A stretch of DNA of 64,000 nt, from contig OZ251545.1 of assembly GCA_965243335.1 (NCBI GenBank), forward strand, positions 4,774,001-4,838,000, in the 5' to 3' direction. Below the pieces are notes generated by a model, which worked only from the letters and a program-made list of their open reading frames with translations, was not told where the DNA came from and searched no databases. Positions 36,501 to 44,344 of this stretch are shown one piece after another. Within the stretch, counting starts at the first letter, position 1; every line of letters starts with the position of its first letter. Source of the DNA: JAJDXW01 sp965243335. GTDB taxonomy: Bacteria; Pseudomonadota; Gammaproteobacteria; HK1. A program made the position numbers and the translations under genes.

Positions 36501-36961
36501 GCGCCCGGCCAAGTGACGGTCTGCTCCGGGAGCGGGGTCCTGTGGTGCTCGCGAACCTGGAACCGGCCCGCCTCGTCCCGATCGTCGTCCCGCTCCCCGG
36601 CGCCTGTGTAGACGGCGGCGGAGGCCGTGATCGCAAGGCGCACGTCGCCCCGAACGAAGCAGGAGAAGCCGGCGGACGACGGCGGCACGTACCGTCTCCG
36701 GCGCGCCGGGCGCGCCTGCGGCCCATCGGCAGGCTCACCGCTCGCATCCGGGTCCTCATCCGGCTCGTCGAGGAGGGCCGGCTCGACCGGCTCCTGTCCC
36801 GCCGAGGCGGGGTCGAGGCCGGAGAGGCCGGGGTCGACGGGATGCAGCACGCCCGTGGGATAGCGATCCAGCGGCGACGTCCGCAGGCTCCCTTCCCTGG
36901 CCGGCCCGATGAGCTGCCGGCGCATCCAGGCAACGAGGCTCTTTCTGGCTTCGACGTACAT
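33527..36961 (-). CDS. DrmA-like SF2 helicase
   Basis: 1144 residues. Walker A WFPTGGGKTEAYLG, a DEAD-like motif VIQDELHLITG, and the C-terminal helicase motifs NMVSVGLDVGRLALM and YIQATSRVGRAG identify an SF2 helicase. The spacing and the zinc-type segment ERCPWCSAG match DISARM DrmA, the phage-DNA remodelling helicase. ATG 36961 is chosen over a GTG one codon earlier. Two hexamer-type linkers (bases 33775-33850 and 34395-34510) are inserted between conserved motifs. It is the first gene of the DISARM-like block; no drmC (phospholipase D) or drmM methylase gene is seen in the window near it. Confidence 0.85.
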   Translation of the reverse strand: MYVEARKSLVAWMRRQLIGPAREGSLRTSPLDRYPTGVLHPVDPGLSGLDPASAGQEPVEPALLDEPDEDPDASGEPADGPQARPARRRRYVPPSSAGFSCFVRGDVRLAITASAAVYTGAGERDDDRDEAGRFQVREHHRTPLPEQTVTWPGAAAQTPPPPPAAASGGTFPIWEGRAAIDVRARPHGDGLILTVTLCNRRELEPAAPPQRRPRDRVEKSLFEARIECVVERGELVEYPRVDPSLLTEEEQELELRYRERRIHAVGHGAAADWELEPGRAARVWSDFMPETKVPMMTVDTGGEDTVLELARLAGADPADALARFVDGYANWIVEQRRAASRLGSPGERATADRICARMDVALERMRGCIEMLRTDPLAADAFRLANQAMLDQMRQAHRAAGEERESRSYRWRPFQLAFLLTVMPSAVREDDDYRDVLDLIWFPTGGGKTEAYLGLIAFLIVWRRLKYPDSGSGTTAFMRYTLRLLTRQQFERAARMICALELIRRRNPARLGEDPIDIGIWVGRAISPNTFRQARELVGEVRAGNADARHGLLVERCPWCSAGLDPERGYRAEEDDFRFHCVQDGQEEADEACAFGADERPLPCNVVDEALYRRPPSLLVGTVDKFARVAWDERTGAFFGVGANTAAGTDRRPPELVIQDELHLITGPLGSVAGLYEAGLDTLLVRRGVRPKYVASTATIRRAEEQVRRLYARDLAVFPPPGLSHDDSWFARTERDRPGRLHVGYLAPMLDQQHCFAPLAAALLAAPEAVFDEDADREELLDAWWTQVVYHGSLRGVGNSHNAFVTDVRDFGRRLAGERDEGRAAASEPEPAPQPAPESGSGLDPAVGTELPGLEVGDGAGRFQDARIAQLTSRRTPEENAETFLRLTQPRGDEGCLDAVLATNMVSVGLDVGRLALMIVNGQPLTTAEYIQATSRVGRAGVPGLVFANYYRHQARSLSHYESFRPYHESFYRFVEPSSVTPFTHQVRSRALHAALVIALRHACPDLRGNKAAGSFDRNRPEARAVIEELKRRCRRAASSSSSPFAPKAGSGTRTGAEPDPEPDQGLETAAHLDRLAEEWHDEARRCELHKRQLAYEARDDERSADRLLYTHGDTRPGLWATLHSMRNVEGSGILKVHDWPSKA

Positions 36962-37462
36962 CACGCCCCGAACCGCGCAAGGGCCGAACCGCTTTCCGAT
37001 TCGATATCCCGGCCGATGTGCGTGATTCTATGCGAGAAAGCGCCGGGGCGCGCGGACGTGGCGGGGGGATGCGCGAACGCCGGGCTGAAGCGCGGACCGG
37101 AGATCGTGGCAACCGGCGCCCGCCCATCCGCCGCTTCGAGGCCCGATGGCGCCGGGCTTGCTCAGGCTCATCCCGGAAGATGGCGACAGGCGCCGGCGGG
37201 TCCACGACCATCGGGCGGGGAACCCGCGCTCGTCGTACCCGAGGACCTCCCCGCCTGTCCTCTCGTCGGCGGCCCGACTCAAGCCAATCCGAACCGCCCC
37301 GGGCTTCCCGGGGTGGTTCATGAGCGGGCCATCACGGCCTGACTCAAGCAAATCACTCGTCGGGACCCCTGGGGCGGTTCACTTCGATGGCCCTCGGCCT
37401 CGGCCTTGACGCCACACTTGATTTAGCCATGATCTTGGCCAATACGCTTGGAGCACACCGCC
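36962..37462. other. Gene-free gap with imperfect direct repeat
   Basis: No credible ORF. Two related segments, about 37270-37320 and 37334-37381, share GACTCAAGC(C/A)AATC and GGGG(T/C)GGTTCA, separated by a short spacer. They may be operator-like or decayed repeat units upstream of the Phd-type antitoxin. Confidence 0.4.
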
Positions 37463-37699
37463 ATGCCCATCGTCAACGTCCACGAAGCCAAGACGCAGCT
37501 TTCCCGCCTGCTGGCCCGGGCAGAAGCCGGCGAAGAGGTCGTCATCGCCCGCCACGGGGACCCCGTCGTGCGCCTCGTCCCCTGCAAGCCCAGGGGTAAG
37601 CGGCGCTTCGGGGCCATGAAGGGGAAGATCGTCGTGGACGACAGTATTCTGGAGCCGCTGCCGGAGGAAGAGTTGGCGCTCTGGGAAGGCCGAGCGTGA
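37463..37699 (+). CDS. Phd/YefM-family antitoxin, orphan
   Basis: 78 residues: MPIVNVHEAKTQLSRLLARA, then GEEVVIARHGDPVVRLVP, the classic Phd/VapB-type dimer, with a C-terminal toxin-neutralising tail ending EEELALWEGRA. GGAG precedes the ATG at 37463. Normally a PIN-domain VapC gene follows directly; here the frame after the stop gives no PIN motif and the DNA becomes AT-rich, so the toxin has been lost, probably with the rearrangement around the IS element. Confidence 0.85.
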   Translation: MPIVNVHEAKTQLSRLLARAEAGEEVVIARHGDPVVRLVPCKPRGKRRFGAMKGKIVVDDSILEPLPEEELALWEGRA

Positions 37700-38076
37700 A
37701 CCATATTGTCCCAATCCTCGACATCGCTCAAGTACCTAACTTATGTGAGGCAGATAGGGGGAAAGTTGGGGATCAGGCTCTCATCGAAATCGAAATGGCT
37801 GGCGATAACCGACAGAATCTCGAAGGCGTTGGCCAACCCGGTAGGGATATGACTATCTCAGCCATGGTGGCGCAAAACACGTCGCTCTGCCAGAGGTACA
37901 TGACCGGTGATCACGGAACGTGGATGTAGCACCGTCTCTCTCAACACAAGGGATCGGTGCATTTTGGTGGCCGCCATTACTGCAGGTCCATCTCCCGATT
38001 GCTTGGTGCTGCCCTGATTGAACAACTAACCCCCGATCACCGAACTATCGTGGTAAGAGGTGATGGGTAGAGATCA

Positions 38077-38271
38077 TTATTGCAGCATATCATAGTACGA
38101 AGCTTCTGCATCAGCAGCAGCTTTTGTTGCGCATTCTCTATTTTGTTTGCTTGCTAAAAATAATTTTTCGGTTTGGTGTGTATCGAGCATATAGGATTCA
38201 TAAGAATAGGTATCTGATATGGCTCTTGCTTTACAAGAACAGTAAATATCAACATATGAAGGATAATTCTT
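38077..38271 (-). pseudogene. Possible 3' gene fragment beside the IS element
   Basis: A minus-strand frame of about 64 codons (YPSYVDIYCSCKARAISD onward, ending at TAA 38077) in AT-rich DNA is cut at its 5' side by the left end of the IS256-like element. It looks protein-like in composition but matches no family I recognise. It could be a remnant of a gene interrupted by the insertion, or chance. The rest of 37700-38270 is AT-rich without a supported gene. Confidence 0.3.
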
Positions 38272-39487
38272 GAGACTGTCAGGAATTTCGTGTGTTTGGG
38301 ACCATAGCGTTGAAGTCCAAGAGGAGGCCAGAGCATGGCAAGACGCACACGCGAAGTGAGAAGGTTCCGCGATGAGCTGCTGGACGAGTTGCTGGCCGGG
38401 GCGGGTCCGGCCCAGGTGTTCGCCGATGGCGGTCTGCTCGACGACCTGAAGAAGGCGGTGGCCGAGCGGGCGCTGGATGCGGAGATGGACGCGCATCTGG
38501 AGGGCGAGGGTTCGCGGGGCAACCACCGTAACGGCCACAACCGCAAGCGGGTGCTCACCGACGAAGGGGCGCTGGACCTGGAGATCCCCCGCGACCGCGC
38601 GGGGCGCTTCGAGCCGCAGTTGGTGGAGAAGTACTGCCGGCGCCTGCCCGGCTTCGACGACAAGGTGATCTCGATGTACGCCCGCGGCATGACGACGCGC
38701 GAGATCCGTGGTCACCTCGAGGAACTGTACGGGGTGTCGGCGGAACTGGTCTCGAAGGTCACCGACGCGGTGCTCGAAGAGGTCAGCGAGTGGCAGTCGC
38801 GCCCGCTCGAACAGGTGTGCGCCATCGTGTACTTCGACGCGGTGCGGGTGAAGATCCGCGACGAGGGCCTGGTGCGCAACAAGGCGGTGTGTCTGGCGGT
38901 TGGGGTGAGCTGCGCGGGGCGCAAGGAGGTGCTCGGGCTTTGGATCGAACAAACCGAAGGGGCGAAGTTCTGGCTGTCGGTGATGAACGAACTCAAGGCG
39001 CGCGGGGTGGCCGACGTGCTGATCGCGGTCGTGGACGGGCTCAAGGGGTTCCCCGAGGCGGTGTACCCCGAAGCGACGGCGCCAACGTGTATCGTGCGCC
39101 TCATCCGCCGGTCGCTGGCGTATGCCTCGTACCAGGAGCGCCGGGAGTTGGCGGCGGCGCTCAAAACGGTCTATCAAGCGCCGACGCAGGCCGCGGCCGA
39201 GGCGGCGCTCGATGCGTTCGAGGCCGGCCCCTGGGAGCAGGTGACCCCGTTCTTCGCGTTCTCGCAGCCGATCCGGCGGGCGATCTACACCACCAACGCG
39301 ATCGAGAGCCTGAACAGCACGGTGCGCCGGGCGGTGCGCACATTTCCCCAACGACCGCGCGGCGACCAAGCTGTGTACTTGGCGCGCGGTGCAGCGCAAG
39401 TGGCGAGCGCCGCCCCGTCACTGGCATCAGGCGCGTGCGCAGCTGGCGATCCGCTTCGGCGACCGGTTCGTGGTGGAGGGGCCGTGA
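38272..39487 (+). mobile_element. IS256-family insertion sequence, degraded
   Basis: Left end inferred at GAGACTGTCAGGAATTTC (38272 onward), the usual IS256-type terminal sequence, about 60 bases before the transposase start. The complementary right-end sequence is not found after the transposase stop, so the right terminus is missing. With the frameshift in the transposase the element should be immobile. Flanks on the two sides belong to unrelated genes, indicating deletion after insertion. Confidence 0.65.
38335..39487 (+). pseudogene. IS256-family transposase, frameshifted
   Basis: MARRTREVRRFRDELLDELL start preceded by GAGGAGG. Mutator-type DDE transposase: GNHRNGHNRKRVLTD, the first Asp in AIVYFDAVRVK, the second in IAVVDGLKGFPEA, and TTNAIESLNSTVRR with the catalytic Glu. 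Just after this, near bases 39342-39350 (ACATTTCCCC), one extra base shifts the frame. The normal C-terminus (NDRAATKLCTWRAVQRKW to FVVEGP, stop TGA 39485-39487) is readable in the other frame. The uncorrected frame runs on to 39618. Confidence 0.85.
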
Positions 39488-39618
39488 CCGGCCCCGCGGC
39501 CACCACCGAGATCGTCATGGTCTACTTCGACCTCGCGACCCGGAAGTCGATCCCCCTCACCGGGGCGCTCAAGGCGGGGATGGCGAACTATCTCGCCGAC
39601 CCCGGTGACCTCGGCTGA
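39488..39618 (+). pseudogene. 3' remnant, possibly of a hotdog thioesterase
   Basis: About 43 codons after the IS: EIVMVYFDLATRKSIPL then LKAGMANYLADP and a stop. This resembles the last beta strand and C-terminus of 4HBT acyl-CoA thioesterases (strand followed by a Pro and a terminal helix). The 5' part is absent. Assignment is tentative because of the short length. Confidence 0.35.
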
Positions 39619-39709
39619 GCGCCGTCCCGGCAGCGCGTTCCCGGCCCGCCTGCCGTCCCGCCCGAGGCGCATCTTCCCCGTTCCAGCCCCCCTTCTTCCC
39701 TCGATCCCG

Positions 39710-40120
39710 TCACGCTTCCCCTTTCCCCGGCGCTGGCTTCCACTCCGCCAGCCAGGGCCTTCCGATGATTTGATGCGCCGGGATCCGCAGCTCGTCACAC
39801 CAGCCCGCGACGATCCTCACCACGCGTTGCGCCTCCCGGTACGCCTCGTCCTGCCCGCCATCCCAAACGGTCGCCGCCTTGCTCTCCATCAGGATCCCGC
39901 CCGCGACCCACTTCATCCCTACCGGGTACTTCCCCAATCGGTCGATCGTCCGGACCCTCCATTCTCCCAGCGCGATGCGATCCGTTTCCGCGTCCGCCTT
40001 CCCGATGCGCTCCAGGATCCTGAGGACGTCCCTCGTCATGTCGTCCTCGCTGCCCCATTCCCCGAGCGGCTGCCCCTCGATGCGGAGCGTGTATTTGCTT
40101 CTGTCCCTGTCCTGCGACAT
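39710..40120 (-). CDS. Hypothetical protein, 136 aa
   Basis: Starts MSQDRDRSKYTLRIEGQPLG with GAGGAGG 8 bases upstream, so the start at 40120 is well supported; the longer frame to 40366 is Arg/Gly low complexity. Acidic N-terminal half, mixed alpha/beta, with RTIDRLGKYPVGMKWVAGG and a Trp-rich C-terminus (IIGRPWLAEWKP). No family recognised, no TM helix or signal peptide. It lies between the degraded IS and an AAA/nuclease gene; codon use fits a real gene. Confidence 0.65.
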   Translation of the reverse strand: MSQDRDRSKYTLRIEGQPLGEWGSEDDMTRDVLRILERIGKADAETDRIALGEWRVRTIDRLGKYPVGMKWVAGGILMESKAATVWDGGQDEAYREAQRVVRIVAGWCDELRIPAHQIIGRPWLAEWKPAPGKGEA

Positions 40121-40394
40121 GTTCCCGTCCTCCTCTTCTTTCCAGCTTGCCGGCGGACCCCGGACCATCGCCCGCCGTCCGTCCCCTTCTCGAGCCTGCT
40201 CGCGTCGTGGAGCATCGGCCCTTCCCCGACGTTGCGGGGGGCGGCTCGGACGCCCCCCGCCCGCTGTCCGATCACGCGGGGAGGACCGTCGCGCCTCCTG
40301 CTCCCCGCCCGCCCCGCTCGCGCCCGCTTCGGATGGTCCATCTTTCCAGGTGACGTGCTGCAACACCGGACCGGGGCCGCCCCGCGCGGCACGG

Positions 40395-41942
40395 TCAGGC
40401 GCGCTCGACCTCGAACGCGGCGAGGTTGCGCTCCTCGCGGCTGAACTCCACCGCGATGAGGTGGATCGGCTGCCCGAGATGGCGGTACTTGTCCGCGTAG
40501 CGCCGCTCCTCGAGCTGCGCCATCGCCGCGCCCTCCGGCTCCAGCTCCACCACCTTGAACTCGAACAGGTACACGTTGGCGTTGAACAGCACCGCCATGT
40601 CGAGGCGCCCGCGGCTCGTGCTCTCCTCGACCCGCACGTCCAGCCCCGCCGCCGCGAAGTGCGAGTAGAACACGCTCGCGTAGTACCCCTCGTAGCGCGC
40701 GACGTCGTTCTTCGTGTGCCACTGGTGCGGGATGCCCGCGAAGAACGACCGGAACAGCCCCTCCACCCCCTCGAAGTCGTTCGACTCCAGCAGTCGGCGA
40801 AGGCGCAGGCGGTCGCGCGTCTGGCGCGAGGCGTCCGGCGCCATCGCCCGCAGCAGGCTCCGGTTCAGGCTCAGACGCACCTCGTGGTTCGGATACCCCA
40901 ACCGGTACACGGGCTCCCCGCCCGCGTCCTCCTCGCCGACGATCGTCAGGTATCCGGTCTGGAACAGCAGCGCCTCGGTCGCGACGTCGTCCACGTCGAA
41001 GGCGGACAGCAGGTCCTCCCCGGCGACCCCGTCCTCCAGGGACGGCGCCGCGACCTTGCGCTCCAGCAGGGTCTTGACCAGGAACGTCGGCGAGCCGGTC
41101 TCGAACCAGTGCGACTTGAACCGGCGGGTGTCGAACAGCAGCAGGATGTCGAACGGGTTGTAGACCTTCTCCTCCCCGAGCCAGCGGTAGCCGTTGTACC
41201 AGCGGCGGATCTCGTCCCGGTCGAGATCCGGCAGCTCCGGCGCGAACACGGTGTCGAGGTCCGCCTCGGTGTAGCCGCAGATGGCCGAGAAGCGCGGGTC
41301 CAGGGTGATGTCCTTCAGGTTGTTGAGGCCGGAGAACAGGCTCACCTTGGAGAACTTGCTCACCCCGGTCAGGAACGTGAACTTGACGTGCGCGTCGCTC
41401 GCCTTGACCGTCGAGTACAGGCCGCGCAGGAAGTCCCGGTTGGCGCGGGCGACCTCCGGCGAGCCGAGCGCGTCCAGGATCGGCTTGTCGTACTCGTCCA
41501 CCAGGACCGCCACCCGCTGGCCCGTGCGCTCGTGCAGCGCCTCGATCAACCGGTGGAAACGGATGGGCGCGCTGGCGCCGCCGGAGGCGATGCCCGTTCG
41601 CTTCTCCATGTCCTCGAGCTGCGCCGCCGCCTCTTCGCGCAGATAGTCCGGCTCCTCGAAGTTCCCCCTGCCGAAGTCCAGCCGCACGACCGGATGGCGA
41701 ACCGACCAGTCCCAGCGGTCGTGGACGTCCAGCCCCTCGAACAGCGGCTCGTTGCCCTCGAACAGCTCCTTCAGCGTATCCACGAACAGGCTCTTGCCGA
41801 AGCGCCGCGGGCGGGACAGGAAGTAGTGGCCGCCACCGTCCGCCAGACGCGCAGCATAGGCCGTCTTGTCCACGTAGTAATGGCCTTCCTCGCGGATCTT
41901 GCGGAAGGTCTGGATGCCGATGGGGAGCTTGCGCTTCGTCAT
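40395..41942 (-). CDS. AAA-ATPase-like/PD-(D/E)XK protein (DUF1703 type)
   Basis: 515 residues, full length for this family. N-terminus IGIQTFRKIREEGHYYVDKT, then the modified P-loop FLSRPRRFGKSLFVDTL, Walker B AVLVDEYDKPI and sensor FTFLTGVSKFSK. The C-terminal nuclease-like domain has RGRLDMAVLF and NVYLFEFKVVE (Asp, Glu-x-Lys). Genes of this type are abundant, multicopy and of unknown role in many bacteria; a link to genome defence or mobile elements has been proposed. ATG 41942. Confidence 0.9.
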   Translation of the reverse strand: MTKRKLPIGIQTFRKIREEGHYYVDKTAYAARLADGGGHYFLSRPRRFGKSLFVDTLKELFEGNEPLFEGLDVHDRWDWSVRHPVVRLDFGRGNFEEPDYLREEAAAQLEDMEKRTGIASGGASAPIRFHRLIEALHERTGQRVAVLVDEYDKPILDALGSPEVARANRDFLRGLYSTVKASDAHVKFTFLTGVSKFSKVSLFSGLNNLKDITLDPRFSAICGYTEADLDTVFAPELPDLDRDEIRRWYNGYRWLGEEKVYNPFDILLLFDTRRFKSHWFETGSPTFLVKTLLERKVAAPSLEDGVAGEDLLSAFDVDDVATEALLFQTGYLTIVGEEDAGGEPVYRLGYPNHEVRLSLNRSLLRAMAPDASRQTRDRLRLRRLLESNDFEGVEGLFRSFFAGIPHQWHTKNDVARYEGYYASVFYSHFAAAGLDVRVEESTSRGRLDMAVLFNANVYLFEFKVVELEPEGAAMAQLEERRYADKYRHLGQPIHLIAVEFSREERNLAAFEVERA

Positions 41943-42310
41943 GGGGCCACCATACCCCGCCCCTCGTGGGCGATCAAAGCCGGATCAGGCGACCGTCGCC
42001 GTTGCGGACCACCGGGGGCGGCGGCCCGCACGGCCGTTCCCGTCGAGCCCGCCCCCGGCGCACCGCCCCCGTTGCCTCCCCCCCTTCCTCGACTCCTGCG
42101 CCGCCGGCCGGGTGTTCCCGCCCCGCCGGCGCTTCGTCGAACCAGGGCCTTCACGCTGCGGCGGTAGAGCGGTCCCGGCCCGCACCTTGGCGCGGGGGGT
42201 GGGGCTCCAGCCCGGAAACGACCCCGGTGTCCTCGGCGTGAAAGGACCCTGCCCGCCGACCCGGAGGCAGGTGTGCTGTTTTTAAGGCATTGATATCAGG
42301 AGAAGATCGC

Positions 42311-42472
42311 GGAGGGAGAGATATTTCTTGTCCCACGGGAACAGCCTCCTCCCACGGTTTCGAGACGGTTCACGGGGCTGGTTGGCGGATTTCATCTCCC
42401 GGCGGGTGGTTCGCGAGTCGTACCCAAGGGCGTTCGCCATTGGCGAAAACCTCACCACGCACATGCCGCCGA
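42311..42472 (+). repeat. Composite hairpin repeat, copy 4
   Basis: GGGAGAGATATTTCTTGTCC with CCACGGGAACAG (as at 18.1 kb), then GGCTGGTTGGCGGATTTCA and GGGTGGTTCGCGAGTCGTAC (as at 33.3 kb), then GGGCGTTCGCCATTGGCG and CGCACATGCC. The internal long hairpin of the other copies is absent, so this copy shows the hairpin module is separable. The rest of the 41943-42602 gap has no supported gene. Confidence 0.7.
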
Positions 42473-42602
42473 ACCCGAGACGATGCCTCTTGCGCGCGTT
42501 CTCCGATATGATGCGCCCGGCCTGCGGGGCTGGATCCTCCCCTCCTCTTCCCCTCCCTCGCGGGCCGCGAATGCGGGGAGCCGGCACAGCGATTGCCCAG
42601 CC

Positions 42603-44303
42603 ATGCACGGGGACGGAAGCGGGAGCCCGGATCGCCGCCGGGGCGGGAACGCCGGCGAGGTCCATCGCGTCGCCCTCCTCGGGGCCGGGGTGGTCGGGGC
42701 CGGGTGGGCGGCGCGGTTCGCGGTGAACGGCATCGACGTCCGCGTCCACGACCCGGACCCGCGCGCCCGCGCCCGGCTCGACGAAGCGGTGACGGACGCG
42801 GCGCGCGCCTACGCGAGACTTACCCTCGCGCCCCCCGTCCCCCCCGGCCGGGTCGAGGTCGCGGCGAGCGTCGAGGAGGCGGTCGCGGGCGCCGCCTTCG
42901 TCCAGGAGAGCGCGCCCGAGCGCGAGGAGGTGAAGCGCCCCCTCCTCGCGGCCGCGAGCCGGGCCGCGCCCCACGACGCGATCATCGCCTCCTCGACCTC
43001 GGGCCTCCTCCCGAGCCGGCTCCAGGCCGACTGCGCCGCGCCGGAGCGGGTCGTGGTGGGGCACCCCTTCATACCCGTCTACCTGCTGCCCCTGGTCGAA
43101 GTGGTCGGCGGGGAGGCCACGTCCGCGGAGACGAAGGAGCGGGCCGCCGCCTTCTACCGGACGGTCGGGATGCACCCCCTGGTGCTCGACCGGGAGATCG
43201 ACGCCTTCGTCGCCGACCGCCTGCTCGAGGCGCTCTGGCGCGAGGCCCTGCACCTCGTCAACGACGGGGTGGCCACCGCCCGGCAGATCGACGAGGCGAT
43301 CGCCTACGGCCCCGGGCTTCGCTGGAGCGTCATGGGGACCTTCCTGCTCTACCGCCTGGCCGGCGGCGAGGCGGGGATGCGCCACTTCCTCGACCAGTTC
43401 GGCCCGGCTCTCAAGCTGCCCTGGACGCGCCTCGAAGGGCCGGAGCTGACCGACGAGCTCGCGGACCGGATCGCCGCGCAGTCCGACGCGCAGGCGGGCG
43501 GGCGCACCGTCCGCGAGCTCGCCCGGCTCCGCGACGACTGCCTCGTGTCGGTGATGCAGGCCCTGCGGACCCACGACCACGGCGCCGGGGCGGTCCTCCG
43601 CGCCTACGAGGCGAAGCTCTTCTCCCGCGCCCACCGGGCCGCCCGGCGCGCGCCCCACGACCTCTCCCGACCCCTGGAGCTGCACGCGGCCCGCGTGGCG
43701 CCCGACTGGGTGGACTTCAACAACCACATGACCGAGAGCCGCTACCTCCAGGTGTTCGGGGACGCGACCGACGCGCTGCTCCGCTTCGTGGGCGCGGACG
43801 ACGAGTACATGGCGGCCGGGCGGAGCTTCTACACCGTGGAGACCCACCTCCGGCACCTCCGCGAGGCGGCGGGCGGGGAGCCGGTGCGGGTGGCGACGCG
43901 GGTCCTCGGCTGCGACGAGAAGCGGGTGCATCTCTTCCACCGCATGTTCCGCGGAGAGGGGCGGAGCGGGGGAGAGGGCGAGGACGCGGGCGGAGGAGAG
44001 GGCGGGAGCGGCGGCGAGCTGGCCACCGCGGAGCACATGCTGCTGCACGTGGACACCGCGGCCGGGCGGGCCTCCCCCGCGGCCCCCGAGGTCCTCGCGC
44101 GGCTGCGGGAGATCGCGGCCGCCCAGGCGCCCCTCGGCCCGCCGGAACCCGCCGGACGCCGCATCGCCATGCCGGGCGCCGCGCCCGTCGCCGCGTCGGA
44201 CGGGAGGGGGGCGGTTGCGGGCTCCCGGAGCCCGGACTCCGGGAAGGAGCCCGCGCCGTTCCCGCCCGATGCCGGCGCGGGCGCCGGTCCCGGCGCCGCC
44301 TGA
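42603..44303 (+). CDS. lcdH: L-carnitine 3-dehydrogenase-thioesterase fusion
   Basis: 566 residues. The NAD-binding domain begins VALLGAGVVGAGWAARF (GxGxxG). Signature stretches include SSTSGLLPSRLQ, VVGHPFIPVYLLPLVEVVGG, ADRLLEALWREALHLV and GLRWSVMGTFLLYRLAGGEA, which mark carnitine dehydrogenase rather than generic 3-hydroxyacyl-CoA dehydrogenase. It oxidises L-carnitine to 3-dehydrocarnitine. A hotdog thioesterase domain starts near residue 360 (VDFNNHMTESRYLQVFGDA), as in fused enzymes where it acts on betainyl-CoA. The last ~60 residues are a low-complexity extension. The start is uncertain (weak ribosome site); ATG 42603 fits the family N-terminus. First gene of a plus-strand carnitine cluster. 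Confidence 0.85.
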   Translation: MHGDGSGSPDRRRGGNAGEVHRVALLGAGVVGAGWAARFAVNGIDVRVHDPDPRARARLDEAVTDAARAYARLTLAPPVPPGRVEVAASVEEAVAGAAFVQESAPEREEVKRPLLAAASRAAPHDAIIASSTSGLLPSRLQADCAAPERVVVGHPFIPVYLLPLVEVVGGEATSAETKERAAAFYRTVGMHPLVLDREIDAFVADRLLEALWREALHLVNDGVATARQIDEAIAYGPGLRWSVMGTFLLYRLAGGEAGMRHFLDQFGPALKLPWTRLEGPELTDELADRIAAQSDAQAGGRTVRELARLRDDCLVSVMQALRTHDHGAGAVLRAYEAKLFSRAHRAARRAPHDLSRPLELHAARVAPDWVDFNNHMTESRYLQVFGDATDALLRFVGADDEYMAAGRSFYTVETHLRHLREAAGGEPVRVATRVLGCDEKRVHLFHRMFRGEGRSGGEGEDAGGGEGGSGGELATAEHMLLHVDTAAGRASPAAPEVLARLREIAAAQAPLGPPEPAGRRIAMPGAAPVAASDGRGAVAGSRSPDSGKEPAPFPPDAGAGAGPGAA

Positions 44304-44344
44304 GCGTCGAACGGGAGGCAGGAAGGAAGGGAGCGGCTGCGATC

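Noticed and set aside
37696..37929. ORF following the Phd antitoxin as its toxin
   Set aside because: The translation lacks the PIN-domain Asp/Glu pattern and any VapC or RelE motif; it lies in AT-rich DNA of no coding character.
38077..39399. 440-codon minus-strand ORF opposite the transposase
   Set aside because: It is antisense to the conserved IS256 transposase and His/Arg-rich; only its last ~64 codons outside the IS could be real.
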